From Pandoraea eparura (GTDB lineage: Bacteria; Pseudomonadota; Gammaproteobacteria; Burkholderiales; Burkholderiaceae), in the NCBI RefSeq assembly GCF_902459725.1, contig NZ_CABPSH010000002.1, forward strand, positions 682,001 through 746,000: a stretch of 64,000 nucleotides of DNA, in the 5' to 3' direction. The notes beneath the pieces were generated by a model, which did not search any database, was not told where the DNA came from, and saw only the letters and a list, made by a program, of their open reading frames with translations. Of the stretch, positions 34,262 through 42,459 are shown piece after piece. Positions within the stretch are counted from its first letter, which is position 1. Each line of letters starts with the position of its first letter. The position numbers were made by a program, and so were the translations under genes.

Positions 34262-36448
34262 TCAGAACGTGGTGCGCAAACCGACACGAACCGACCGACC
34301 GCCCTGCGGCGCAATGTCGCGCAGCACCGAACTGGCCAGACGTACCTCCTGGTTGGTCAGGTTCTCCCCTTTCAGGTACGCCAGCCACTGCGCGCCACCC
34401 GCCTTGAACTGATACGTGAGCGCCGCACCAAGCGTGGTGTAGCCGCCGGTCGTCAGATCATTGGCAGGCACACGGCCTTGCGCGGTGGCATGCACCATTT
34501 CCAGTCGTGCGCCCCAGTGGCCCAGACCGTACGCGAGCGCCGCCGTCAGACGCAACGGCGCAATGCGTGGCAGCGGTTCGCCCGTCTCGCGATTGCGTCC
34601 GATCGTGTAATCGCCGCGCAGTTCGAGATCGAGATTGCCGTGCCGCTGCCAGAGACGCACACGGCCTTCGGCTTCCGCACCGTAGAGATCGGCCGGTACG
34701 CCCGCGTATTGATAGACCGGCAGACGCTGGTCGCCCTCGTCGATGGTGCGCCCCGTGTTGTTGAGTGCGATGAAGTTGTTGAAGCGGCTGTAGAACACAC
34801 CGACGCTGGCCTTGTTCGGGCCGTGCGCATAGCGTAGCGACAGATCCGTCGACAACGCCTTTTCAAGCGCGGCCTGCGGATTGCCGATTTCCCAGACCCC
34901 GGTCGCCAGATGCGGACCGTTCGCATACAGCTCGTAGAACGTCGGTGCGCGTTCGGTGTATGAGGTGTTGAGCACGACCGACCAGGCCGGCGCCAAGGCG
35001 AAGACCGCCCCCGCCGACACGCTGCCCGGCGTGAAGTCGCGCGATGGCAGATTGTCGAAGCGTTCGTTGCCGCCGGCTGTCGGCTTGACGCTCGTATGCT
35101 CGATACGCGCGCCGAACGACAGCTTCACCGCCCGACTGACGGCCCACTCCTCCAGGGCGAACAGCGCAACGTTGCGCGTGTCGCTCTTCGGCACGAACGC
35201 TTCCTCCCCCAGGGCGGAGAACGTGTTCTGCGAGAACTGCACGCCCACCGCGCCGTCAAGCGGCCCGATCTTCGCGTGATGCGCTTCGATACGGCCTTCG
35301 TAGCCGTGGTTCTTGAAGGTCGTGCCCGTCTGGCCGTTTTCGATTTCCTTGTGCTCGTAGTCGGTGTAGCCGAAGTCGAACTTGAGCGCCGTGATCGGGC
35401 CGCTCAGGTCTCGGACTTCGCTGGCCAATGCCAGGCGCTGCTGCCGCAAGCGGATGCGCGTATCGGCCTCGGCCACGGTGCCGTAATCCGAGTCGTAGCC
35501 GGAGTACGAAATGCCCGTGTAGCCATTCGCCCATGTCTTTGATGCACCGATGGCCGCACCGCTCACCTGTCCCTGACTGTTGGGTAACGTGCCAGACGGT
35601 TGCGCCGTGCCTTCATCGTCGAGTGCGCGTTGTTGCGCCGAACGCGCAAAGCCGGGAATGCGCAGGTCGGCACTTTTTCGCGCGAAGCCGTCCACGTGAA
35701 ACGCGAATTCGCCGTTGCCGAATTCGAGCTGCGCGGCCCCTGCGCGTTCTCGATTCGCGCCGCCATAGCTCACGTCCGTCGCGCCGGAGATGCCGGTGAT
35801 GGATTCGCGCGGGATGCGGTTGTCGAGGGTGTTGACCACACCGCCGACGGCGTTGCCGCCATAGAGCAGCGCCGCGGGGCCTCGCACGATTTCCACGCGT
35901 TCAATGGTGAGCGGATCCTGCGCCACGGCGTGGTCGTAGGACAGCGATGAGGCGTCGAGCGCCGCAGTGCCGTTCTGCAACACGCGAATGCGGTCGCCGT
36001 CGAGACCGCGAATGATCGGACGGCTGACATTCGGGCCATAGGATGTGGCCGAAACACCGGGCAAGCCGTCAAGCGTCTCGCCCAGCGTGCCGGCACGGCG
36101 TAACGCCAGCGCTTTCCCGTCGAGTTCGGTCAGCGGCACGGTCAAGTCGGCAGCGGCACGCCCAAGCGGATTGCCCGTCACGAAAGTGGTCGGCAATGCG
36201 ACTTCGGCCGGTGCCGGGGCGGCGGTGGACGTCGGTTGCGAGGGTGCATCGTGCGCATCGGCCGCCTGCACGGACACGCTTGCCGCAGCGAGCGTGCTGA
36301 ATGTCAGCGCGACCGCGAGCGGTAGCGGCGCGAGCATGGACCGTGGGCGGCACGTCTGGCGCGAAGCGCAAAGGGCATCGAAGCGGGAAGTGCAAGCGAG
36401 TGAGAGCGTCGCGCGCTCACGCGCGGCGGTCGAAGCAGGGAGTGCCAT
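34262..36448 (-). CDS. TonB-dependent outer-membrane receptor, probable zinc importer (ZnuD-like)
   Basis: A receptor of about 728 residues. The plug domain lies near the N-terminus (RPIIRGLDGDRIRVLQNG and VEIVRGPAALLYGG are classic), and the 22-strand barrel ends in VGLRTTF. The hydrophobic signal LPLAVALTFSTLAAASVSVQA starts near 36337; ATG 36448 gives a 37-residue basic extension before it, so either start is possible and neither has a good ribosome-binding site. Its place downstream of a Zur-type operator and beside zur and a COG0523 GTPase points to zinc (ZnuD/ZrgA-like) rather than siderophore uptake. Confidence 0.8.
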   Translation of the reverse strand: MALPASTAARERATLSLACTSRFDALCASRQTCRPRSMLAPLPLAVALTFSTLAAASVSVQAADAHDAPSQPTSTAAPAPAEVALPTTFVTGNPLGRAAADLTVPLTELDGKALALRRAGTLGETLDGLPGVSATSYGPNVSRPIIRGLDGDRIRVLQNGTAALDASSLSYDHAVAQDPLTIERVEIVRGPAALLYGGNAVGGVVNTLDNRIPRESITGISGATDVSYGGANRERAGAAQLEFGNGEFAFHVDGFARKSADLRIPGFARSAQQRALDDEGTAQPSGTLPNSQGQVSGAAIGASKTWANGYTGISYSGYDSDYGTVAEADTRIRLRQQRLALASEVRDLSGPITALKFDFGYTDYEHKEIENGQTGTTFKNHGYEGRIEAHHAKIGPLDGAVGVQFSQNTFSALGEEAFVPKSDTRNVALFALEEWAVSRAVKLSFGARIEHTSVKPTAGGNERFDNLPSRDFTPGSVSAGAVFALAPAWSVVLNTSYTERAPTFYELYANGPHLATGVWEIGNPQAALEKALSTDLSLRYAHGPNKASVGVFYSRFNNFIALNNTGRTIDEGDQRLPVYQYAGVPADLYGAEAEGRVRLWQRHGNLDLELRGDYTIGRNRETGEPLPRIAPLRLTAALAYGLGHWGARLEMVHATAQGRVPANDLTTGGYTTLGAALTYQFKAGGAQWLAYLKGENLTNQEVRLASSVLRDIAPQGGRSVRVGLRTTF

Positions 36449-36686
36449 ATCAATATGAAGGGGTTGGGTCGGTGCGCGGGAGCGTTGTCGAGCGGCTCCC
36501 GAGGATCCCGTGAATCGGCGCGAACGAAGCCCCGCCGCGTCACCCCCAGGGCAGACGAGCGTGCGACCGCAGCCGCCGTCGCGAGCCTGAAAGCTGCGAC
36601 GGTCGGTACGGGGCATTGGCAGAGATTCGCGCGGTCAGCGCGGGCAAGCGCGTAATACGCGACGTGTCGCGCAAAAACGCGTGGCG

Positions 36687-37172
36687 TCAGACGGCGAGCG
36701 GCGGCGCGCGCGAGTCGAACGGACGTCGGAGCGTGCTCGCGTGGCTGCGGCCGGTGGCCTGCTGCGGGGCGCTCGCGGCGACGGCGTCGCCGCCCCACGA
36801 TACGACGGCCACGGCCATGGCGGCGGCCAGCGTCGCGCCTTCGAACAGGTGGCAATGGTGGTGGTGATTGCCGAAGCCGATGGGCGCCATTCCCATCGAT
36901 TGAACCCGCCCATCAGCGGCAATGGCTAACGCCGCGTCATCGGCACCGTCTGCGTCCTGCACGTTGACCGTAGCGGACGCGCCGCGATCTGCGGACACTC
37001 GCGGCGCAATGCCAGACAACCCGCGGGCATGCAGGATTTCGTGTTGCAGCCCCCAAATCTGTACGCCGATCAGCGCAACGACGAGCCATGCGACCCAGCC
37101 GCTTCGCCCATGGCCCATCAGCGTACGCAGACGCGTACGCCACAGACGAGAGGCGGACGGGATAGACGACAT
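36687..37172 (-). CDS. Small His-rich membrane protein under a Zur-type operator
   Basis: A 161-residue protein I cannot assign to a named family. A hydrophobic segment spans about residues 25-42 (WVAWLVVALIGVQIWGLQ), followed by a QHEILHARG pair of histidines and, at about residue 101, NHHHHCHLFEGATLAAAM with a second hydrophobic run. The HHHHCH cluster looks metal-binding and would face the periplasm. It precedes the TonB receptor with 238 bases between and likely shares its promoter. The start codon lies five bases after a 31-base palindrome, leaving no room for a ribosome-binding site. Confidence 0.7.
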   Translation of the reverse strand: MSSIPSASRLWRTRLRTLMGHGRSGWVAWLVVALIGVQIWGLQHEILHARGLSGIAPRVSADRGASATVNVQDADGADDAALAIAADGRVQSMGMAPIGFGNHHHHCHLFEGATLAAAMAVAVVSWGGDAVAASAPQQATGRSHASTLRRPFDSRAPPLAV

Positions 37173-37177
37173 GGGCG

Positions 37178-37208
37178 GTCACAATTGCAACTGAGTTGCA
37201 ATTGTGAC
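37178..37208 (-). promoter_or_regulatory. Zur-type operator over the promoter of the His-rich protein
   Basis: A perfect 31-base inverted repeat: GTCACAATTGCAAC (37178-37191), TGA, GTTGCAATTGTGAC (37195-37208). Its core TTGCAAC-N3-GTTGCAA recurs upstream of zur. On the minus strand, TTGTGT at 37212-37207 and TGCAAT at 37189-37184 form a 17-base-spaced -35/-10 pair inside it, so binding would block RNA polymerase. Confidence 0.7.
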
Positions 37209-37289
37209 ACAAAGCTTGCCTGACAGCGAGCGTTGCGAATAAGCCACAGTCCCAGGCGAGTCGGGGGAGCGGCGGATCTGCCAGTCTCA

Positions 37290-37329
37290 AAAAGGCAACA
37301 AAAAAGGCATGTCGAGCAGACATGCCTTT
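37290..37329 (-). terminator. Rho-independent terminator of dksA
   Basis: Eleven-base-pair stem AAAGGCATGTC (37303-37313) with GACATGCCTTT (37319-37329). Read on the minus strand it is followed by a run of TTTTTTGTTGCCTTTTT. It lies 70 bases past the dksA stop. Confidence 0.85.
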
Positions 37330-37398
37330 GGCAAACCGGGGGGCCGACGGACCTGAACTGCCGCCACCGCGCGCGGTCGGGCCGGTTGTGCGATGCGA

Positions 37399-38073
37399 TC
37401 AGTCGCCGAACAGCTTTTGACGCAATTCGCGACGCTCCTGCGCTTCGAGCGACAGGGTAGCCGTCGGGCGGGCGAGCAGACGCGGAACGCCGATCGGCTC
37501 TCCGGTTTCTTCGCACCAGCCATATTCCCCCGATTCGATGCGCGCGAGAGACTGCTGCACCTTCTTCAGCAGCTTGCGTTCGCGATCGCGGGTCCGCAGC
37601 TCGAGTGCGTGCTCCTCTTCGATCGTGGCGCGGTCGGCCGGATCCGGGACGAGAATGGTCTCGCGCAGGTTTTCGGTGGTTTGACCGGCGTTGCGCAAAA
37701 TGTCAGCTTGCAGATTTTCCAGACGATCCTTGAAGAAGGCGAGTTGATCTTCATTCATGTAGTCCTTCTCGCCCATCTTCAGAATTTCGGCCTCGGTCAA
37801 AAGTCTTTTCTTGCTCATGGGTTTTTGTGGCGTCTCTTTCGGATAGTCCGGTGACGCCCCTGCAGCGAGTGGGACGTCTTGCTTACCGGCGATGCCGCGG
37901 GCGGCTTCTTGGGTTACGTTCCTGCCGGACGATCGGGGCGCCCCGTGCTTGGCGGCGGCCTTTTCGCCCGTCTTCGAATTACCTGCTGGAGCCCGCTTGG
38001 CACCCGCTTCCGACGCCGGTTCCGACCGACGCGTGGGGCCTGCGGTGGCACTCTTGCGAGAGGCGGTAGCCAT
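37399..38073 (-). CDS. dksA: RNA polymerase-binding factor DksA, zinc-free type with N-terminal extension
   Basis: A DksA that enters the secondary channel of RNA polymerase and acts with ppGpp. The conserved body starts MSKKRLLTEAEILKMGEKDY and keeps the coiled-coil tip acid pair in DPADRATIEEE. Of the four zinc-finger cysteines of E. coli DksA only the first is present (GWCEETGEPIG, then LARPTATLSLEAQ), so it should not hold zinc. ATG 38073 follows AGAGGAG at seven bases, giving 224 residues with an 85-residue Ala/Lys/Arg-rich extension. ATG 37818 would give the usual 139 residues but has only GAGACGCC some distance upstream. Confidence 0.9.
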   Translation of the reverse strand: MATASRKSATAGPTRRSEPASEAGAKRAPAGNSKTGEKAAAKHGAPRSSGRNVTQEAARGIAGKQDVPLAAGASPDYPKETPQKPMSKKRLLTEAEILKMGEKDYMNEDQLAFFKDRLENLQADILRNAGQTTENLRETILVPDPADRATIEEEHALELRTRDRERKLLKKVQQSLARIESGEYGWCEETGEPIGVPRLLARPTATLSLEAQERRELRQKLFGD

Positions 38074-38207
38074 GGCGGTGCTCCTCTGCCTGCCCCCGGA
38101 GCGCCGCATCGATTCGCTGGCGGCAGCCCCAGTGGGCACGTATTGTAACCGAATCGTTCAACAGCCCCGGTTAAGGGGTTTCCCGTTGCACGGTTCGCCG
38201 GTCCCGC

Positions 38208-39275
38208 TCAGACCAGACAGCGCTCCAGCCCTTGCAGGATGATGTCTTTCGGCAGCTCGGCACCGATGAACACCATCTTGGTGTTCGGCGTCTCGCCGGG
38301 TTGCCATTTTGCGCCCACGTCGCTACCCATCATCTGGTGCACGCCCTGGAACACGACCCGGCGGTCGATGCCGCGCATGTTTAATACACCTTTATAACGC
38401 AATAAGCGTTCGCCGTACACCTGTAGGATGCTCCCGAGGAAATCCTCCAGCTTCGCCGGATCGAAGGCTTTCTCGCTGCGGAAGACAAACGACTTGATGG
38501 CGTCGTCGTGGTGCGCATGGGCGTGGTCGTGGCCGTGCCCCGCGTGGGCGCACTGGTCATGCTCGTGATCGCAGTGCGAATGATCGTGCTCATGGCCGTG
38601 ATCGTGGTCATGGGCGTGCTCGTCGGCGCCGAGGAAGTCCGGATCGATGTCGAGCTTGTCGTTCAGGTTGAAGCCATGAAGGTCGAAGATCTGCTTCAGG
38701 TCGGCCTGACCGAAATCGACGACCTGTTGCGGCGCGCGCGGATTCATGTGCGCGAGGCGATGCTTGAGGTCGCCCAGCGCCTCGGGGGTGACCAGATCGG
38801 CCTTGGTGATGAACAGGCGATCGGCAAACCCCACCTGGCGCTGCACCACTTCGTGCTGATCGAGCTGCTGCTGGCCATGCTTCGCGTCGACCAGCGTGAT
38901 GATGGCGTCGAGCCGGTAGGTGTCGGCCACTTCGTCGTCGATGAAGAAGGTCTGCGCCACCGGGCCAGGGTTGGCCAGGCCGGTCGTCTCGATGACCACG
39001 CGGTCGAACTGGATCGCGCCCGCGTCGCGCTGGCTGTTCAGGTCGGACAGCGCCTTCACCAGATCGCCACGGATCGTGCAGCAGATGCAGCCATTGCTCA
39101 TCTGCACGATCTGCTCGGCGTTTTCCTGCACCAGGATGTCGTTATCGATGTTCTCTTCACCGAATTCGTTTTCGATGACGGCGATCTTCATGCCGTGCGC
39201 CTCGGTCAGAATGCGCTTGAGCAACGTGGTTTTCCCGCTGCCGAGAAAGCCGGTCAGGATGGTGACGGGGGTCAT
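38208..39275 (-). CDS. COG0523 (CobW/ZigA-like) metallochaperone GTPase
   Basis: A 355-residue G3E GTPase. The P-loop GFLGSGKTT is at residues 9-17, the metal motif CICC at 63-66, and the base-recognition element ITKAD near 155. A linker at about residues 218-257 is extremely rich in His and Asp (over 20 histidines), expected to bind zinc. A CobW C-terminal domain follows (VLNMRG...VFQGVHQMM). It lies 91 bases downstream of zur in the same direction. The context fits a zinc chaperone of the low-zinc response rather than cobalamin synthesis. Confidence 0.88.
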   Translation of the reverse strand: MTPVTILTGFLGSGKTTLLKRILTEAHGMKIAVIENEFGEENIDNDILVQENAEQIVQMSNGCICCTIRGDLVKALSDLNSQRDAGAIQFDRVVIETTGLANPGPVAQTFFIDDEVADTYRLDAIITLVDAKHGQQQLDQHEVVQRQVGFADRLFITKADLVTPEALGDLKHRLAHMNPRAPQQVVDFGQADLKQIFDLHGFNLNDKLDIDPDFLGADEHAHDHDHGHEHDHSHCDHEHDQCAHAGHGHDHAHAHHDDAIKSFVFRSEKAFDPAKLEDFLGSILQVYGERLLRYKGVLNMRGIDRRVVFQGVHQMMGSDVGAKWQPGETPNTKMVFIGAELPKDIILQGLERCLV

Positions 39276-39366
39276 GAATGCGATGTCCTGTTGTAATGCG
39301 GCGTACCCGATGCCGCCTGAATGTCACCCACTGTACCCGAGGTAACGAAAAGCGGCTGGGAACGCG

Positions 39367-39861
39367 TCAGTTGGGGGCACCCGCGCACTGCGCGCAGGTG
39401 CCGTGAATCAGCAGCTCGACCTGTTCGCCCACGAAACCCTTCGGTAGGCGCTTGAGTTCGCGCTCACTCAGTTGGGGATGCTGGGGCCAATCGTCAAGGC
39501 AGAAGGTTCGGTGGCAGCGTACGCAACGAAAATGACCGTGTTGCGTATGCGGGCGCGGCGACGCGGCGCGTTGCGGGTCGACGTGCTCGGCCATCACGAA
39601 GCGGAAAATACGGTCGTCGCCGGCTTGCTTGGTGGCCCAGCCCTGCGCGACCAGCCAATCGAGCACACGGTAGGCAGTTACACGGTCGAGCGGATCGGTG
39701 TCGGTGGCCAGATCGGCCAGCACTTCCTGATGCGTGAGCGGACGGCCCGCCTTGAGCAGCAGCGCCAGCACACGCACGCGCCCCGAGGTCACGCGACCCG
39801 ATTGCTCCTGCAAACTTGCGCGTGCCGCTTCCAGATACGGTTGTAGTTGAATAAGGCTCAT
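39367..39861 (-). CDS. zur: Fur-family zinc uptake regulator Zur
   Basis: A 164-residue Fur-family repressor. The N-terminal winged HTH covers about residues 20-90 (LTHQEVLADLATDTDPLDRVTAYRVLDWL). The dimerisation domain has structural-zinc cysteines at 113 and 116 (CVRC) and 156 and 159 (CAQC), and a His-rich HTQHGHF that fits the regulatory site. The Zur rather than Fur assignment comes from the neighbours: a COG0523 GTPase just downstream and a His-rich protein/TonB receptor with a matching operator. No Shine-Dalgarno is visible; the -10 element ends six bases before the ATG. Confidence 0.82.
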   Translation of the reverse strand: MSLIQLQPYLEAARASLQEQSGRVTSGRVRVLALLLKAGRPLTHQEVLADLATDTDPLDRVTAYRVLDWLVAQGWATKQAGDDRIFRFVMAEHVDPQRAASPRPHTQHGHFRCVRCHRTFCLDDWPQHPQLSERELKRLPKGFVGEQVELLIHGTCAQCAGAPN

Positions 39862-39891
39862 GAATCGATTTAAGCACAGCCCCGCCAGCGC

Positions 39892-39906
39892 TGCAACCGA
39901 GTTGCA
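39892..39906 (-). promoter_or_regulatory. Zur-type operator and promoter of zur
   Basis: TGCAAC-CGA-GTTGCA matches the core of the larger palindrome at 37178-37208. On the minus strand TTGCAG (39896-39891) is a possible -35 and TTAAAT (39873-39868) a -10, 17 bases apart, so the operator covers the -35. The predicted transcription start falls on the A of the zur ATG. This predicts autorepression with zinc. Confidence 0.6.
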
Positions 39907-39934
39907 AAAGTGAGCGCTTCCTGGCGCGGGCCGG

Positions 39935-40160
39935 GGGATGTCGGGGATGTCGGGGATGTCGGGGATGTCGGGGATGTCGGGGATGTCGGGCATGTGGGCA
40001 TGTGGGCATGTGGGGGAGTGCCGGGGAGCGTCGGGGGACGACGCCCGGGGGAGTGCCGGTGGACGCCCGGTGGACGCCTGGTGGACGCCCGGAGGATGCC
40101 CGGTGGCTGCCCGGGGGATGCCTGGGGGATGCCTGGGGGATGCCGGGAGTACCGGGGACC
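39935..40160. repeat. Minisatellite upstream of zur
   Basis: Six perfect copies of the 9-base unit GGGATGTCG (39935-39988) change into three copies of an 8-base unit GGCATGTG (39989-40012). Degenerate units of about 9 to 12 bases related to CCCGGTGGACG and CTGGGGGATG follow to about 40160. The whole 39862-40229 interval between zur and the divergent permease gene holds no gene. The array begins 29 bases upstream of the Zur box. Confidence 0.85.
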
Positions 40161-40229
40161 GCCGGCCGATCCTGACCAGTGGTCAACGGGAAATGCGTCA
40201 TACAATTGACGCCAAAAATACCGCTCGCC

Positions 40230-41105
40230 ATGTCGCCTACCGCTCTCGCCCTCGTCGTCACCGCCGCCTTTCTGCACGCCACGTGGAATTTCCTCGCCAA
40301 ACGTATCGACACGAGCGAAGGCGGCGGACCGCAACTCGTCTTCCTCTATGCGCTGCTCACCGTGGTGCTGTACACCCCGCTGGCGCTGTTCTTCCTGATC
40401 GGCTCGCACGCCCATTGGCCGAACGCGCTCGGCTGGACCGTCATCGCTACGAGCGCCATCCTGCACTATGGCTACACGCTGGTGTTGCAGCGCGGCTATC
40501 GGGTAGGCGACCTGTCGGTGGTGTATCCGCTCGCACGTGGCACTGGGCCCTTACTGTCGTCGCTGGGCGCCATCGTGCTGCTGGGGGAACGCCCGGGTTG
40601 GCTCGCGCTCGCCGGGATCGGTCTGGTCGTGATGGGTGTGCTGTTCATTGCCGGCGGCGAGCGCCTGTTCCGGCGCGGCACGCTGCACGCGGGAGCCGGC
40701 TGGGGTGTATTGACCGGCGGATTCATTGCGGCCTATACGCTGGCCGACGCCTACGCCATCCGCACACTGCTGCTCGCACCACTCGTCTACTACTACCTGG
40801 AAAACGTGCTGCGGGTGGCGCTCTCGGCACCGATGGCGTGCTCGCGTCCCGCGCGCATGGCCATGCTCTGGCAGGCGAACTGGCGCAAGATCATGCTGAT
40901 CTCGCTGATCTCGCCGATGTCCTACTTCCTGATCCTGACCGCGCTCAAGTTCGCGCCGGTCTCGCACGTCGCCCCGGCCCGTGAGATGTCGATGATGATC
41001 GCCGCGCTGCTGGGCGTGCGGCTGCTGGGCGAGGGGGAGATGCACCGCCGCGTGGGCGGCGCCGTGTTGATCGCGCTGGGTGTGGTCGCATTGACGCTCG
41101 GTTGA
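40230..41105 (+). CDS. EamA/DMT-family permease
   Basis: A 291-residue drug/metabolite transporter with ten predicted helices made of two EamA repeats; the repeat boundary is near residue 145. The VVYPLARGTGPLLSSLGAIVLLGE segment is typical of the first EamA repeat and HVAPAREMSMMIAALLGVRLLGE of the second. The substrate is unknown. ATG 40230 is the natural start before the first helix. It is divergent from zur across the repeat array and convergent with rlmI. Confidence 0.85.
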   Translation: MSPTALALVVTAAFLHATWNFLAKRIDTSEGGGPQLVFLYALLTVVLYTPLALFFLIGSHAHWPNALGWTVIATSAILHYGYTLVLQRGYRVGDLSVVYPLARGTGPLLSSLGAIVLLGERPGWLALAGIGLVVMGVLFIAGGERLFRRGTLHAGAGWGVLTGGFIAAYTLADAYAIRTLLLAPLVYYYLENVLRVALSAPMACSRPARMAMLWQANWRKIMLISLISPMSYFLILTALKFAPVSHVAPAREMSMMIAALLGVRLLGEGEMHRRVGGAVLIALGVVALTLG

Positions 41106-41124
41106 CGCCCAGAAAAGCAAGTGC

Positions 41125-42339
41125 TCACATGCGCTGTAACCAAAGACCCTTGAGGTATTCCCCTTCGGGGAATTGCGTGAGCATCGGGTGATCCATGCCC
41201 GCCGACAGGCGGCGCAGGATGCGGGCGTCGACGCCGGCATCGACGGCCGCGCCCGCCACGATCTTCTGGAACAGATCGGCATCGATCGCGCCCGAGCACG
41301 AGTACGTCAGCAACTGGCCGCCCGGACGCAGCAACTTGAAGCCGGCCAGGTTGATGTCCTTGTACGCCCTTGCGGCACGCTCCACGTGGTGGGCCGACGG
41401 CGCGAACTTGGGCGGATCGAGCACGATCATGTCGAACAGACGCCCCTCTTCGCGCAGCGCGCGCAGCGTCTTGAAGACGTCGGCGTCGCGCCATTCGGCA
41501 CGCGCGGCATCGAAACCGTTGAGTTCGACGTTGCGCGCACCGATCGCCAACGCGTCGCCCGACGAGTCGATGGACAGCACGCTCTGTGCCCCGCCCGCCA
41601 GCGCCGCCAGCGAAAAGCCGCCCGTGTAGCAGAAGCAGTTGAGCACGTCGCGGCCCTTGGCCTGTTGCTGCACCAGCAGACGGTTGTCGCGCTGGTCGAC
41701 GTAGAAGCCGGTCTTGTGCCCGGTGCGCACGTCGACGTAATACTTCACACCGCACTCGTACGTCGTCAGCAAATCCGGGGGCTCGGGCGGCTCAGCCCCC
41801 GCCAGCACGCCGGTGAGGCTCAGCAGGCCTTCGCGCTCACGCACGGCGGCGTCGGAGCGCTCGTAGACATTGGGACAGCCGGTCGCGCCGACAAGGGCGT
41901 TCACGATCGCGTCCTTCCAGACTTCCACGCCCGCCGCCATGAACTGGCAGACGAGTTGGTCCGTCTCCGGCGCGCCAGGCGCCGATTGGTAACGGTCGAC
42001 GATCAGGCCCGGCAGGCCGTCGGCCTCGCCGAAGATCAGGCGGGTCGCTCCCGTGTCATGCACCATCTGCTCGCGATAAGCGAGGGCCGCGCTCACGCGA
42101 CGCTTGAAGAACGCATGATCGACCGGCTCGTTTTCGTCGAACGTCCACACGCGGGCACGAATGGCCGAGACCGGGCTGAACGCGGCGCGCGCGAGGAATC
42201 GCCCATCGGCGGCGCGCACCACAACCGTCGCGCCGGAAGCCGGCTTGCCGTCCACGCGCGCCACGGCGGTGGCGTAAATCCAGGGGTGACGGCGCAGCAA
42301 GGATTTTTCTTTGCCGGGCTTGAGGGTCAAGGTATTCAT
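41125..42339 (-). CDS. rlmI: 23S rRNA m5C1962 methyltransferase (RlmI family)
   Basis: A 404-residue class I methyltransferase. An N-terminal PUA domain (LKPGKEKSLLRRHPWIYATAV) is followed by a middle EEHEE domain and the Rossmann catalytic domain with LNCFCYTGGFS (SAM site), DPPKFAPS and the catalytic cysteine in LTYSCSG. It would methylate cytosine 1962 of 23S rRNA. Length and order match E. coli RlmI (YccW). Confidence 0.88.
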   Translation of the reverse strand: MNTLTLKPGKEKSLLRRHPWIYATAVARVDGKPASGATVVVRAADGRFLARAAFSPVSAIRARVWTFDENEPVDHAFFKRRVSAALAYREQMVHDTGATRLIFGEADGLPGLIVDRYQSAPGAPETDQLVCQFMAAGVEVWKDAIVNALVGATGCPNVYERSDAAVREREGLLSLTGVLAGAEPPEPPDLLTTYECGVKYYVDVRTGHKTGFYVDQRDNRLLVQQQAKGRDVLNCFCYTGGFSLAALAGGAQSVLSIDSSGDALAIGARNVELNGFDAARAEWRDADVFKTLRALREEGRLFDMIVLDPPKFAPSAHHVERAARAYKDINLAGFKLLRPGGQLLTYSCSGAIDADLFQKIVAGAAVDAGVDARILRRLSAGMDHPMLTQFPEGEYLKGLWLQRM

Positions 42340-42459
42340 GCGGGACGGACCAACGGTTGACGACGGGGTGACGGCAAGTCATCCGGCAGACGGACAACGT
42401 GCGGGACTTGCTGGGGAAGGACGCGATTCTACACCGAGTCGCGCCGTCCGCCGCAATGC

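Noticed and set aside
39935-40015. CRISPR-like array
   Set aside because: The 8- to 9-base units are contiguous with no spacers, so this is a minisatellite and not CRISPR.
39870-40312. Possible repeat protein with Asp-Ile-Pro and His-Pro-Arg units on the minus strand
   Set aside because: The coding look comes only from the tandem repeat. There is no start signal, and the frame would overlap the zur promoter and the permease start.
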